Below are positions 40,940 through 53,954 of a stretch of 64,000 bases of DNA, one piece after another; position 1 is the stretch's first letter, and each line of letters begins with the position of its first letter. The notes beneath the pieces were generated by a model. The model was given only the letters and a program-made list of their open reading frames with translations. It made no database searches and was not told the origin of the DNA. This stretch comes from Epiperipatus broadwayi (taxonomy: Eukaryota; Onychophora; Udeonychophora; Euonychophora; Peripatidae): positions 186,001 through 250,000 of the forward strand of contig JAQFVV010000324.1 of assembly GCA_028023455.1 (NCBI GenBank). Reading direction: 5' to 3'. Both the position numbers and the translations under genes were made by a program.

Positions 40940-43900
40940 TGTTGTGCCATTACAATTTAGTCAGTAGCTAAATTTGTAGTAATGTGCATGAAAGAAAATG
41001 TAAAACAAAAATCATCATCACATTTTTATATAGTTAATGAAGCTGTAGGGCATCCAAGTTCAAACCTACAAAATCCAGTTTTAAAAGTTTAAGACAGATA
41101 GAGAGTGGGGCAACAGTTATATTCTTTATTTGTTTGTGTGTTGATAAAAAGCTCAAAAAGAGTAGTACACACAGTTAATTATTAAGAATTTAATTTTTTT
41201 TTGTTAAATAAAGTTATAATGCATACGTATAGGCAGTGTATGTGTACGCCATTGAATTGTTTTATATTTCAGATATTAAACTTTCTTTAAAACTAATCTA
41301 TACTTGCTAAATTTTAATATCTTATTCTGTTTTTATTTTTGCTTTTCTATAATTGTAATTTGGATTTAAAAGCTAAGGATTTAATTTTAAATATTAGGGT
41401 TATAATTACTAAGCTAGCAATTAGATTATTTTAATGTCAGTTTATAAATAATTTGAATAAGTGTGTGTGTACATGGCATACATAAACTACATTTTTATTT
41501 ATTAAATATTGAAAGAAAAATGAGAAAATCTGTTAAATTATTTTTTTTATTCAACAGTTTGTACTATAAGGGTTGTTTTTCTGTTAAAACTTAGAGACGA
41601 TGTGAGAAGTCTAATTTTAAAAATGTCTCATCTTAAGATCAAAAGAAAGAAGCTCAAATTTGAGATGTTATGTAGGTGTAAAAAAGGATTAAGACTATTT
41701 TTTCCATCAAGACAAAAGTTTGTCTGGAAACCAGGTGTGTGATTTTTTTTAATGTTCCTAAAAAATATTGCACTCTCCAGCTAAAAAACGAATTGGTCAA
41801 AAATAGAAATAAAAATCGGATATAAAAGCAGTCTGGAAAATCAGTTGATATGATAGAGACTTTTAAAAATATTGAAGAGAAAAGACAAGCTTTCAACTCT
41901 ACAAAATTCCCAATTTCAAGTCATTTTTTTTTATATATTAAATTTTTGGAGGTTAAAGATATAAGAATGGTGGGGTAAGAAAATTAATATATGTCTTGTC
42001 TGTTGACCAGACCATCCAGCCAGCGCATCATATAGGAAAGAAAAGATGTCTTGTCTGAAAAATAATATTCTACACCTTTCAACTGACCAAGAGAGATAAG
42101 ATGTTTTTAAATAGAAAGAAGAAAACATTCACCTGCATTTGGAGGCGGTCAGAAAAAAAAGAGTAATCTACTGATAAATATTAAATCATCAAGTCCAATT
42201 AATTGTTCCAGTAACTGAGTTTAAATCCAAGCAAAATTATAAATGTGAAAACAACTGCTATACTTCACCCACTAAAAGAATCATGCTTGACCGGAAGAGA
42301 AGAAAAGTTAATATAATGATTTCCAAATTGTCCACTAAAGCAAATAACCTCAATAGAATCATCATCATCAAATAATTATACACCTCAAGAAAGAGATTAT
42401 TCCCAAAGAAAAATGGAAATGGTAGCTGCAAAATAAAGACATTGAACAAGATAAATTTGAATTATTGGAAGTCGCTATAAAGAATAGAACTGGTAATATA
42501 AGTTTTTCTTTTATATATTTTCTTTATGATATCAGAGACTTAGTAAAATTTTAGCAACAGAGTGGTATATTTTTGTTTAAAGAACTTTTAAAACAACCAA
42601 GATCAATTGAAACCCAGAATTTCTTAATAATGGTAAACATATGATTGTCTATTAACTTAAAGTTATGAAATGTTATTAATATGTAACATATTTTTTTATT
42701 ATTATTATTATTTTGTTTTAAATAATATTTTTGTTATTATAGGGATAAAACACACACATACATAATAATATAATACTTGTTGCATATAAGAAAAAATAGG
42801 CGGTATTAAAAATATTAGATTTTGTTTCAAGTTAAGGGATAGCATTTCAGAGGGTAGAAGAGAGGGAGAGAAAATCATTTAAAACTTGTTTCTAAAACTT
42901 GCTCTTTTCAATTTTACTAACATTTATTTTTTTATCATTCTATTTCACATGTTAGATTTATAAAGGTATGTGTGCGAAAGAGAAAAGAGAGAGAAAGAAA
43001 AGAGTGTTTATTTTTTTTGAGATATTTTCTTGAGTGAAAATCTTGGTCAATGTGACATCCAATTTGAAATACATTTACGGGAAAGGGGAAGAATTTAAAA
43101 TTATTTTTATGATTTTAAAACAGTCGATTATGATTACTGTTGTTATTGTTAATATCAATTTTCATGTAGATATAGAAATTTTTATGTGTATGTTAGAAAT
43201 GCAGCAATAAATATTAGTTTATTTTATTAAGCGAGGCATATATATTTCATTAAGAGTAGTCTTTATTAAGTGTGATCATTCATCATCAAGGTGAATATTA
43301 GCTATTTAAGTTCCAATTAGATATACTAAAATTAAGCAATAATTATGATTTTTTTTATAACAATTAGGTTTGATGTTTAGGCTTAGTCCTAAAGCTGTGG
43401 TTGAAACCATTATCATTATCATTATTGTCATCATCATCATCATGTTTTAATTAATGAGCTGTTTAAATGTTTAAAGGCCATAAATAAATATTGATTTCAT
43501 AGTATTTAATGATTTCTTAGTATTATTATAACCACCATCCCATCATTTATTTCATGCAAGGATGAGTGAATTACTATCCTAAATTAATAATATAATCTGA
43601 GCTAGTAAAACTTATAAAAAAATATTGAAACACATTTGTTATGTTAAGGTCTAAGAAATGATTTCTGTCTAATGAATTCCACTTTAGTTTAAAGATGTTT
43701 TATGTTACCTAGATGTTTACTTAAATATTAGTGCATACAGTGATATGGGTCTAAAAGCAAAATCTTCCATTTTTATTAGAAATAAGTACCAAAAGAGGAT
43801 TTAAACCTGGTACTTGTGAAAAAGTTATAAATATAACTTTGTCTAGGTCCAGCTAACTTAGTGGCGCCCTGATAGACCATATTCACTTGTTGTTCACTTA

Positions 43901-44386
43901 GACATGCACTTGAGATCCAACCAAGAAATGAAAGTGGATAAAATCTACTGTCTGTATACCTGAGAAGATATTTTATTAAGTTACTATTGTACTCACCTCA
44001 GTTGATTTCCATATACCTGAGTTATAATAGTTGTTATTAATAATTTGTTTATAATTATTGATATTGTGATATCGTGAGAAATCTAATTATAGAAATATGT
44101 TTAATTTATTCCTACTCATTTTAATATTTATGACCTTATGGCTATATAGCTATTATCCAGGAGTATGTTTCATTTAATCCAATGACTCTTAATATGATTG
44201 ATAACTCAGTCTGATCTTTTGTTTAATAGCTTATGCTCAGCAAGTTGCATATTACAATTCTTTTCTCTTTGATATAAAATAAAAAGCTACAATTCTTTTT
44301 CGTTTATTAAGCTAAATATTTATATTTGAATCTTTTTCTTAATTATTTAATATATTTGGATCTTTTGATCACTAAATTAAGTTACA
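40940..44386 (+). repeat. 3' LTR of element 1 (3.45 kb)
   Basis: Begins TGTTGTGCC and ends AAGTTACA followed by ATAT. Compared with the 5' LTR I see about 10 differences in the first 250 bp but only about 5 in 300 bp near 41.3-41.6 kb. Small length differences occur in A/T runs and in a GTGTGTGAATGTAAAG segment missing near 42.79 kb. Confidence 0.92.
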
Positions 44387-44402
44387 ATATATATATATAT
44401 AT
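44387..44402. repeat. (AT)n remainder after element 1
   Basis: Sixteen bases of AT repeat continue the target tract broken by the insertion. Confidence 0.9.
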
Positions 44403-44499
44403 ATGTTTTATTTCAATAAATCTTTTATTAATTATAATCCGTTTAAAATATAATCCATTTATCTTATAATTAACCAATCCTTTCAGTGTACTGAATGTT

Positions 44500-44870
44500 T
44501 TTTATAAATGTAACTAGCATCTCAAACTACTGACATACCTGACCACATACAGAGAGAAAAAAAGATGATCCCCATTATACATATTTTGTGCAAAACTAAC
44601 TAACCTCCATCATTTGGGCCAGATTATAATTTCCCATACACCCATTACATTATAGTTTAGAAATTGCTATCTTAATACAAACCAAGTATAGATTGTATAT
44701 ATGTGTTGGAGATTATCATCTGTCTCAATTAATTATTGCTGGTTTTGCACAAAATATATGTTTTGGGAATCATCTATATTTTTCACATATAAGTGGTCAT
44801 GTGTGTCCGTTGTTTGAGATGGAGAGAAGGATGAATATAGTCTGAAAAATCCTAAGTTCATATCCCTCTA
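44500..44870. mobile_element. Old hairpin related to the foldback family
   Basis: The left part (from CTCAAACTACTGACATAC near 44521, through CATATTTTGTGCAAAAC) pairs imperfectly with the right part (GGTTTTGCACAAAATATATG, ending near GTGTCCGTTGTTTGAGAT at 44820). The arrangement and the words GGGCCAGATTATAATTTCCCA and GGAGATTATCATCTG resemble the arms at 30.6 and 31.1 kb. It looks like an older, more diverged relative. Confidence 0.55.
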
Positions 44871-45695
44871 CTTGCTGTTTAACTTATACTAACTATATAC
44901 AATTGATGTCTCTCTTCCAGGGTAATGTATATAAAAAAATCTTAGTTTCATAGGGGTAAAGGTCATGTGATATTTACGTATCTAACTGGTAATTTTAATA
45001 TAAGTTTTATTCAAATGGTTGCATGGTGTGTTCAGATTACTGATGGGCACCACATGTAGAAGATAATGTAATAATCTGTAAATAAGAATGCCAACTGTAA
45101 AAAAACAAACAAATAATGTCTAATCAAGAGTTCTTGGTGCTTTGCAGGATAGAATATTGTTTCATCAAACACTAAGTAATGTTTCCGATGTAAATAGTTT
45201 CTTCAGTTTTCCATTTTTTCTTCTTTAATTACTTAAATTATTTTAGTGCACAATCATTATGATTGTCTAATCAAACATCTCTTTATACTAACTGTGTCAA
45301 TAGGATTGGATAATTTTGCAAGAACATTTCTATCTTTTAACTATGCACACAGAATTTCTGACTTCAATCTAAAAATAGAAGTTTAGTGACTGACAAGAAG
45401 GCTTAAAAATTGTTGATGGAATAAAGCTGTAAGAAATATGGAGATATTTACTAGTTGCAGATATTTGCTAATTATGGTCATTCAACATCTTTCTTTTGAT
45501 ACATTATAAGCAACATATGGACATCCCATTATATTCACCAATGGCATTCTCCTATATGATGTCAGTGATATTTTTAACAGGTGAAAGGAACATTTTGATC
45601 ATCTTTAGAATAATGATGCAAGAATTGAGATGATATGTAAATAATATATCCATTTCAATTACTTACTTAGATTTGAACAAAGATATTTAGCTTAT
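44871..45695. other. AT-rich DNA upstream of a LINE RT
   Basis: This may contain the decayed endonuclease part of the LINE that follows, but I could not read motifs. No other feature was seen. Confidence 0.4.
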
Positions 45696-45699
45696 TGAA

Positions 45700-46230
45700 A
45701 GAAAAAACACCTCTTTTTAATTTTAAAATTGGAAACACTACAGGTCTTGATGAATATGATAGTGATATATTAGTTTCAAAAATATTGGATTTTTTTAGAA
45801 ATATAGGGAACCAGCCATAAAAGTGTGCCACCCAATTTTAAGAATGCTTTTATTGTCCCACTTTTTAAAAACAATGAAAATAGACATCATTGCATGAATT
45901 ATCGTGGAATACTAGTCTTATCCAGCATAACAAAAATGCTTTTAAATATTTTGTTAAGTAGGTTGTTTCCAGTCATAAATAAATGGTTACCAGAGATTTA
46001 ATGTGATGTTAGAGAATCATTATAGATATGAGAATAAAGAAGTGATTTATATATTGCTTTTATTGAATTCCCCAAAGCATTTGGTTTACTTATTAGAATA
46101 GTTCTACAGCTTTGATTAAAATTAGTTGGTTGTCTTTTAATTTGAATTAATTAAAAGTAAAAATAAAAACTTATTGGATTCTGAATTTACAGTATGCTGA
46201 TAATTCTGATATTTTTGTCACAGAATTTAC
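45700..46230 (+). pseudogene. LINE reverse transcriptase, 5' half of a gene split by element 2
   Basis: The plus-strand translation, with frame changes, gives KIGNTTGLDEYDSDI (the K-x-x-G-x-D-x-x-P region), then NAFIVPLFKNNENRHH and CMNYRGILVLSSITKMLLN followed by ILLSRLFPVINKWLPE. This is the A-I-x-x-L-x-K..N-Y-R-G-I-S-L-L..K-x-x..R-L block. IAFIEFPKAF follows (decayed motif A), and LQYADNSDIFVTEFT at about 46184-46228 is motif C, with Y-A-D-D changed to Y-A-D-N. The sequence then enters the (TA)n tract that holds element 2, and the next conserved block appears only after 58.25 kb. Confidence 0.78.
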
Positions 46231-46262
46231 ATAATGTTTTGAATTCAAAATATAAAAATGTT

Positions 46263-46266
<4 letters not shown>

Positions 46267-46321
<55 letters not shown>
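46267..46321. repeat. (TA)n microsatellite, insertion target of element 2
   Basis: About 55 bp of TA repeat end at the first base of the left LTR of element 2. The tract resumes at 58220 after the right LTR. Confidence 0.97.
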
Positions 46322-46324
<3 letters not shown>

Positions 46325-49300
46325 ACCCTTACTTCTTGATATATAAAATAGTTTAAAAATACAACTAGCTCAGTTACATTATTATGCTTAATTAAAATTT
46401 GCATATCTATCTTTAATATACTTTTATATTATCATATCTTAATTAAATTTATTATCAATCATCAAAATCAATATAGTTCTAGATTATATTAATTAAATAA
46501 TTATTTAATAAAATTATGAGACTGTGAAGTAAAGTTACAAAGTAATAAGCAGATTTACACTGAGTCAATATCTCCTAAGATACTGTCTCAATGGCATAAG
46601 AATACTACCACTACCTTATCATCTTACCACTACATCTATAGCATTCTTATGACTTTTAAATGAAATAAATTATCTTCAATAATACTAGAATAATTCCTAA
46701 CTTTTAATTCAAAATATAATTAAATAATCTCAGGTTCTTCTAAGTTGTTTTGAAATAATAATAAATTATGTAAATAAGTATGATGTGGGATTTTATATCA
46801 AACTTAAATACACCTAACTTATTTTAATAATAATAAATAAATAATACTAATCTTAGAGTGTAATTTAATCTCATCTATTTCTATTATATAATCAATCATT
46901 GAATGAATAAACAATTATATGTATATCTTTTTATTTCATATGGTATCTTCATTTCAGAATAAATCAAAATCTTATAATTAATAATCTGTGGCAATAAACA
47001 ATATTGTATTCTTATAATGTGTATTATAATCATCTTATGACCATTGTAATATTTATGTTCATGTCAATCAATTCTTATAAAATAATGTTAAGCAAATATG
47101 GTATTCAATTCTAAGTAATAATAACAAATTCATTTTGTGCAAATATTATGTTTATTTCAAATCATCTGATGTCAAAATGCTGTGGTGAAAAATAATGAAA
47201 CTCGACACACTTTTAAAACAAATTAACAAATTTATTTACAATAACTTCAAATAAAATTTATTTACACTATTTACAGTTTTAGAATTTAAGAAAATAAATA
47301 AAAAATAAAATAAGAAATTACAAATACAAGAAGTTTATACTGTTACTAATTCATGTGCTTAACAAGCAATTATACATTCTTCAAATACTATACTAATAAT
47401 ATTATAGTATGTTTTCAAAAAACTTAGATTTAAAATAAATGTTAATAAACTTCCATTACAAATAATAATATATGTCAAAATTATTTATGTAGCATGTGTA
47501 AACAATGAAGCTCTACTAATTAAATAGCTACATTAATTAAGTATTACCATTTATAATGTATTATCATATATTTACTTTATTATTAGCATTGCTTAATAGC
47601 TTTATAAAATTAATATATCTTTGTAATGTAAAACAAATAATTGACTGTACTTATACTTTACTTAATGTAATTCCTGTTATACGTTTTATCAAATATGCAT
47701 TACATATCTTTATTGTTCAAATATTATTATTTAAACTATTTATCAATTCTAAATTCATAAAGCATTACCTTAGATAAATTCTATGATTCTTTTCTGTGTA
47801 AAAATCATTACTTTACTTGATGGGTTCTTTAATCCTTTCTAATACTTTTTTATTTATAAACATCCTCTAAATTTATCTAAAAATTTCCGGAAAACAAACA
47901 TCAACTTTAAATAAAATATTCATCATCCAAATTACCTATACTACATCGTCTATACTTAATAAACTTCAATCAAAATATAGGCTTCTACCCATAACGTAAC
48001 TTAACTTATCCAATAAAATAAAATATAAAAAAAAAATATAGACTTTTAAAATCCTTTTCTGACTTGCAAAAATAAAAATAATTACTTAGATAAATAATAA
48101 ACATCATTCTAATACTAAACATAAATAAAATATCAAAATTATTTATGAAAGAATCATATAATTATTTCTAAGCTTCTTACGTAATGTTGTATCAAGTTTA
48201 TATTATAAATTAAAATTATGCATATTTTAATAAAGTTCGTTGCCAATATAATGTATGTGTTTTCATAAAATATCTATCCATTCATTCTACAACAACAACA
48301 TATTCAGTTGATCTAAAGAAAACATATTAAATTCATCAAAATTATTATACAATGTTTTTACCACAATAATAATAATGTCCATTCTGCTATCCAGTAGTCT
48401 TCCGACGATCTGCAGCTTCAGAAAACAAAAATAATACACATTCATACTCATAACATTCACTAAAATATTCCGTGTTATATTAATTATAAAAATAAATTTA
48501 TGTAATTAATTATTATATTATTTTTAAGTTACTATTTAATAAATGTACCTAACCTACTTTTTAATAGTTTAATAATATTTTAAATTTTATGTTAAATAAA
48601 TAAAATAAAAATTTATATTACGGATTCCAGCGATGACTTTTGTTCTACCATAAAAGTTCTAACAAATATCCTGCGTATAAAGTCAATAAAACACTATTTC
48701 CTGTTCCGTTGTATCACGTGTTTCTTGAAAGTTTATAATAAAAAATGATAACGTTCTTTTTTTAAAAAAAAAAATAATAAGTTCCACAAGAAAACAAAAT
48801 AAAATTAAAAAAAAAATAGTTTATAAGTTCTTTCTGGATCCAGTTCTTCATAAAATATTATTTTTAAAGTTATTATTTTTAAACTAATTTATAGTTTATA
48901 TATTATTTTCATTAAATTACTTTAATCAACTTGGCTTGCTTGGTTTAGTTTAACTTGATTTGGACATCCATGTATTACTTGCGCATTTATAATTAACATA
49001 TTCAGGTAAGAATTAATTTCTCCATCTATAACGTCCAGCGTTTAGATTACTTCAATAAAATAATTTTATTATATTACGATTTTTAAAATACTTATATTTA
49101 TAATATATTTGCCTTTTCAAATTATCAATATCTAGTCTTTTAAGCATAAAGACTTAACAAGGCAAGTATTTATTTAAAATTACTACTGCTTCTTATATCT
49201 TTCCTTAAGATATATATTTTACTTCTATAATTTGTCAAAAATACTTTCTTTTACAGAAATATTTATATTTCTTTAAAATATCTATTAATAATAGACAATA

Positions 49301-50587
49301 GTAATTTAACTTTTGAAAACTATTTATAGTCCAAAATACTACTTTTCTCCATCTTGTAGTTTTATGTACTAATCCAGCGTCTGTTACTTTTCTAGCATAA
49401 AGTTTCTGATATATTTCTACGATACGCGATGTTTCCATGATCATTTGTACGTAAATTGAGTTTCGATATTGAGAAGACCAATAGGGAACTATTAAGTTTC
49501 TACTGCATATTTATCATTTAAAAAAAATTATAAAATTATATACAATAACACTCTTATGATTTTTAAAACTGATTTTAAGAGCGTTTATAAATTTACTTGG
49601 CTATTTTCTCAATAGCACGATTAACTTAGAAATTTAATTACAGAGAGCCCCCTTCAACAATTGAATCCAGCTTATATACTAGACAAGTCTCCTTATCTGA
49701 TTGGTACGTTTAAACAATCAAAATTTCTAACTTATTTACATATTTATCAACTCACTATTAAAAATAAAATAATGACTTATTTAATATTTAATATTATTAC
49801 ATTTTTAAAATAATTTTATCGTTTATTTAAATCTATTAAACATTCTTTTGAAATATTATTCTCACTTGATTTAAATCTTAACTTTTATAAGATCATTTTA
49901 AAATAAATTAAGTCTTTTTAAATACGTTATATTTTTAAAACAATACTTTTAAAATCAGACTTAATATTTTACACTAAATATCTTTATTTTTATCTCGTGA
50001 TAACTCACGTATTATTTATAAATTTTACAACATGATTTTTTTAAAATAATTATGCAACTTTATTAGACAACTTCCACGCATGTGTGTGTAACATCTGTTC
50101 TTTATAACACAAGAAACGCTTGTCTAAAAATAAACTTAACAATTGCTTTTTAAAAATAAATATTTATTTTTAAAAATAAATAAGATATTATATCAGATTT
50201 TAAAATAATTATTTGATATGATTAAAATCAAATATTAATCTCAATTTAAGTACTTATAATTTAAAATATTTCTATTCACTTTTAACATATATTTTAAATT
50301 AAATAAATATCTTTGTCTAATTTTAACTTGTCTTTTAAATACTTTAGCTTTAAACATTTGTTATTAAATTTATTAATGCAGTATTACATCATAATCATCA
50401 TCATTTTAAATATCTTCTCAATACCAACACAATTCACACACCAAATACTCATAGATTGCTTTAATTAAACTTATGGTAACATTACCACAAGCAAAGTCAA
50501 CATCACACATTTAAAATACTTCTTAAATTTAAAATTTTCTACTAGATTAGCACAAAACTTAAATGGTGACCCATACAAAAGGGCACA
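46322..50587 (-). repeat. 3' LTR of element 2 (4.27 kb)
   Basis: Near-identical to 53971-58219; most differences are single bases or A/T-run length. It carries the same CCAAT/GATA/TATA cluster (49671-49704) and the same 69-codon minus-strand frame (49235-49444) as the other LTR. Plus-strand frames such as 47556-47777 recur in both LTRs but are antisense and AT-driven. Confidence 0.93.
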
Positions 50588-50600
50588 TATTCCCCTCCTT
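50588..50600 (-). promoter_or_regulatory. Polypurine tract of element 2
   Basis: The minus strand reads CCGAAGGAGGGGAATA and then TGTGCCC, the start of the 3' LTR. The purine run and its position fit plus-strand priming. The words CGAAGG and GGGG and their spacing resemble element 1. Confidence 0.75.
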
Positions 50601-51619
50601 CGGATAAAATTTTAAATTTAACATACATCTTTAACATCTTTACTCCACATTGATCAATTTTATCTTTCTTATCATCTAAACATTATAATAAATCATTTTA
50701 TCACAAAGTTTTATAAAGTATTGAAATATCATTTTAAATTTCACTAAGAAAACACTTTTAAATAAACTACAATAACTTTCTTTTACTTTATGGATTAAGT
50801 TTCACTTCTCCTTCCTTATCTTTTAATTAGGTTACCTTCATTTCTCTAATATTTCTACAAATATCAAGTATTTAAATTCTTTTAAATACACCTTTACATA
50901 AGCTACTAAAAATACATATTATTATAGTTAATACTATATTTTAAAATTACTCTATGTATTTTATTTATAACCTATTGCTAGTTTCATTAGCAATCTTATA
51001 GATTATTATTTATTAGATCTATATACTTCTCATTTAAAATGATTAACTTCATCTCTTAAGATTGATCAATTTCATGATCACTACCTTAATACAAATTAAT
51101 CTTTTATAAGATTTAATTATATATACTTTAAACATATGAGTTTTATACTCTTTAACTCTATTATTTAACTTCTTGTTTAAAATATATTTACTTCAATAGC
51201 TAATTCCATTTCTACTTAGTCATTATGACAAAACTTATTTCTTCTTAAAATATCATTTACATATTTTGTAAATTTCTTCAACTAAAACTTTATTCACTAT
51301 GCTAATTTATTACATAATAAATTATTTCTTTATGTCAAGCATTATATTTAAACATGACATTAAAATATTTATACATATTATTTTGAAATTATAACTCACA
51401 TCTCAGATGGAAATGGAATTAAATTCCTTGCATTACACATCACTTTTTCCCCATCTAGTGTGGTTAACATCAAGGTATTTTCACCTTACTTTGAAAGTTG
51501 CAAACATAGAAATATCTTATGTTTGTTTTACAAAGCCCAAAAAAAAAAAAATAATAATATAATACCATAACACATTATCAAACACACATATCTTCTTTAA
51601 GAATTACCTGTCTTAATTA
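50601..51619. other. Interior of element 2 without coding content
   Basis: One kilobase between the stop of the 528-codon ORF and the polypurine tract holds only AT-rich sequence. In a complete LTR element pol would normally follow here; no RT or integrase motif was seen on the minus strand. Confidence 0.6.
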
Positions 51620-53206
51620 TTATATATCTTCTTCTTTAAATCTAAACTTTAATTCTCTTTCTCCTTTCTTAAATCTCACCTTAACTTTTCCTATCTTCTT
51701 ACCTTTATTAAGATTATTCTCAAGAAAATCTGTTATAAATTTTTCATGCTGGGAATATTTAAGTCTTATTTTTATTTTGCTTAAATCTTTATTCCAATAA
51801 AATTTTCCATTTATAACTTCATCATTAGGTATTAAATTCCTAATTCCTTCAAATAATATTTCTTTTAAAATATCAGCTTGTACATGAATATTTTTATCAT
51901 TAATAATACATTTAGATATCACTTCTTGCAGTTTATTCTTAAATTTATTACCACTGATATCTATCATTTTTAATAATTCATGCTCCAACAACTCTAAATA
52001 CTTTTGCTTTGAAGATTTTGACTTTATCTTCGTAAATCTCCCAAATCTTTTATCATCAACATAATATTTCTTTAAATTATTAATTTGGTCTATAATTCTT
52101 TCTCCAACTAACTTCTCATAGGATTTACACATTCCTATCATTTCTTTAGTTATTTTAAAATACGCTTTGGGATTTTCCAGTATTTTTTCATATAATTCAT
52201 TCCTACTATTAATTATTTTAATAGATTTTATAGGAATCTCTTTTCCATTCTGAACTACATCTTCTTTAATACTTCTAAGTTCTTCATTAATATGATTTAC
52301 ATCATACTTTACTTCATAAATTTCATCTTTTACATTTAAATTATTACTCTCTATTTTCTGATCTAATTCACTATTTTTTACTTGCCATTTGCTATTAGAT
52401 TCTTCTATTTGCTCTTTCACACCTTTAATTATGTTTTCTGACAATTCTCTAAATTTTCTGTTTAAAAATTCTTCTTTTTTATCATCACTTCTTATTATGT
52501 CTAACCTTATAGATTCAAGTACTTCCCCCTGTTTACTCAATCTTCTATCTAGATTATCCATTCTATTTATTATTACTTCTCCACAATTCTTTAAAACTTC
52601 TCTAATAGAATTATTCTCCTCTTTCATTTCTACTTTAAAAGAATTAATACTTTCTTTAATAGATTCAACTTGAATATTATTTTTATTATTCTCCTCTTTC
52701 ACATTTTCTTTTATTTCTTCTTTTAAAGACTTACTCTCTTCTTTCATTTCTTCTTTCATGTCTTCTTTTAAAGACTTACTCTCCTCTTTCATATCTTCTT
52801 TTAAAGAATTTCTTTCCCTTCTCCTTTCTTTCATTTCTTCTCTAAATTTTTTATTCTCCTCTTTCATTTCTTTTATGAAAGAATCTATTTTAATATTATT
52901 ATCTTCTTTTAAAGAATCTAATTTAAGACTATTTTTATTAATACTTTGACACATTAATTCTAAATGTTTCATAACATCAGCTATTGAAAAGTTATCTACT
53001 CCTTTCTTAGTTTTTACTATTTCTTTTTCTTTAGTTTTAAAAATTATCTCTTCCTCCTCCTCTATTTCATTATCCATACTTTGAGTATTTTCTAATACTA
53101 CTTCTGAATTTGCTGATTTTTCTATTGCTCTGCTCTCCCCACAACTATTATCTTCTACAACAAAATTTGACATTTCAACTTCTAAATCTTTATCCCAATT
53201 ATCCAT
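51620..53206 (-). CDS. 528-residue coiled-coil protein of element 2, function unknown
   Basis: A single uninterrupted frame starts at ATG (MDNWDKDLEVEM). Residues 1-70 are acidic, with a Glu run at 49-53. Residues about 95-320 are a long Lys/Glu coiled coil containing near-tandem SLKEDMKEE-type units (134-165). Residues about 325-528 form a distinct Lys-rich, more globular-looking part, with KAYFKITKEMIGMCKSYEKL, then GRFTKIKSKSSKQKYLELLE, and ending KGERELKFRFKEEDI. There is no CCHC zinc knuckle, no protease, and no signal peptide or membrane segment. Position after the primer site suggests a gag-like structural role, but that is inference, and I recognise no domain. An open frame of this length in such AT-rich DNA argues for recent function. 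It is the longest ORF in the window. Confidence 0.75.
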   Translation of the reverse strand: MDNWDKDLEVEMSNFVVEDNSCGESRAIEKSANSEVVLENTQSMDNEIEEEEEIIFKTKEKEIVKTKKGVDNFSIADVMKHLELMCQSINKNSLKLDSLKEDNNIKIDSFIKEMKEENKKFREEMKERRRERNSLKEDMKEESKSLKEDMKEEMKEESKSLKEEIKENVKEENNKNNIQVESIKESINSFKVEMKEENNSIREVLKNCGEVIINRMDNLDRRLSKQGEVLESIRLDIIRSDDKKEEFLNRKFRELSENIIKGVKEQIEESNSKWQVKNSELDQKIESNNLNVKDEIYEVKYDVNHINEELRSIKEDVVQNGKEIPIKSIKIINSRNELYEKILENPKAYFKITKEMIGMCKSYEKLVGERIIDQINNLKKYYVDDKRFGRFTKIKSKSSKQKYLELLEHELLKMIDISGNKFKNKLQEVISKCIINDKNIHVQADILKEILFEGIRNLIPNDEVINGKFYWNKDLSKIKIRLKYSQHEKFITDFLENNLNKGKKIGKVKVRFKKGERELKFRFKEEDI

Positions 53207-53931
53207 TTTTATACTTTTTTTAAAAATTCAATTCTAATAATATGCAGTACTTATTATTTATATTTTAAAATACAATTCCCCATCAACCTTCCCATCTCCA
53301 CTCAACTCACTTTTACAACTAATCATATAATAGTATCCTCAAAAACTCTACATTACTTACTATTAACTAATTATATAAATTCAATAACAAAATTGTGTCA
53401 TATCATTTATTTTTACACCTATGACCCACAGACAATTTGCACATAATATATAATATTAAATATCCATTTAAAATATTTCAAGAATTGATATGGTCACATT
53501 ATAATATAATTATTTGCCACATTTCTATAATTTATTGTTTTATTAACTTAAAATCAACATAGTATTTAACTTCAAAGAATAATCATATTACAGATACCAC
53601 ATAAAAATATAATACTCTACTAATAAAATTTTTATTTTAATTTTATTTAATTTTATAATCAACATCTAATCAATTATAAATATTATCATAAAATACTAAC
53701 TATTTCTGTTTAGTAAATATACTAACCACTAAATCCTAAATTATACATTTTAATACATACATTATTTTTATTAAATAATTATACCTATCATTTTACTCTA
53801 CTAACATACATATTATTCCTAAATTATGTATCCTAATTCTTAATTGAATATCTAAGCCTAAAATGATTAGTTACTAAAATCTTTCTTTTCCATCTATCGG
53901 GCCGATAAAATTGTAACTCTAACATATCAAT
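53207..53931. other. Leader of element 2
   Basis: About 725 bp between the putative primer site and the ORF start. AT-rich, with no ORF recognised. Confidence 0.55.
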
Positions 53932-53954
53932 GGCCCATCATGTTGCCGGCGCCA
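53932..53954 (-). promoter_or_regulatory. Putative primer binding site of element 2
   Basis: The minus strand has TGGCGCCGGCAACATGATGG starting 16 bases after the LTR end. The TGGCGCC start and GC-richness in very AT-rich DNA are what a tRNA 3'-end complement looks like. The offset is larger than in element 1 and I cannot name the tRNA with certainty. Between it and the LTR lies GGGTAAGT, a splice-donor-like word. Confidence 0.5.

Larger units (their letters stand above)
34489..44386 (+). mobile_element. Giant-LTR retroelement 1 (9.9 kb, Ty3-like, internally deleted)
   Basis: Two direct repeats of about 3.45 kb, 2-4% different where I compared them, bracket a 3.0-kb interior. A lysine-type primer binding site begins one base after the left LTR. 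A polypurine tract directly precedes the right LTR. ATAT lies on both outer sides. The interior encodes a broken coiled-coil frame, a 17-residue repeat array and an integrase GPY/F-like tail. Protease, RT, RNase H and the integrase core are missing. LTRs making up 70% of the element recall the large non-autonomous LARD elements of plants. The GPY/F-like end suggests a Ty3/gypsy-type parent; this is an inference from a short motif. Confidence 0.9.

Noticed and set aside
35481-42449. Paired minus-strand ORFs (35481/41931 and 35808/42258) that look conserved
   Set aside because: They lie antisense in the two near-identical LTRs of element 1; conservation follows from the LTR duplication.
34489-44386. 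Element 1 direct repeats as a simple segmental duplication
   Set aside because: The primer site directly after the left copy, the polypurine tract directly before the right copy and the TG...CA ends show them to be LTRs.
52389-52949. Plus-strand ORFs at 52389-52673 and 52758-52949
   Set aside because: They are shadows of the repetitive Lys/Glu codons of the 528-residue minus-strand ORF.
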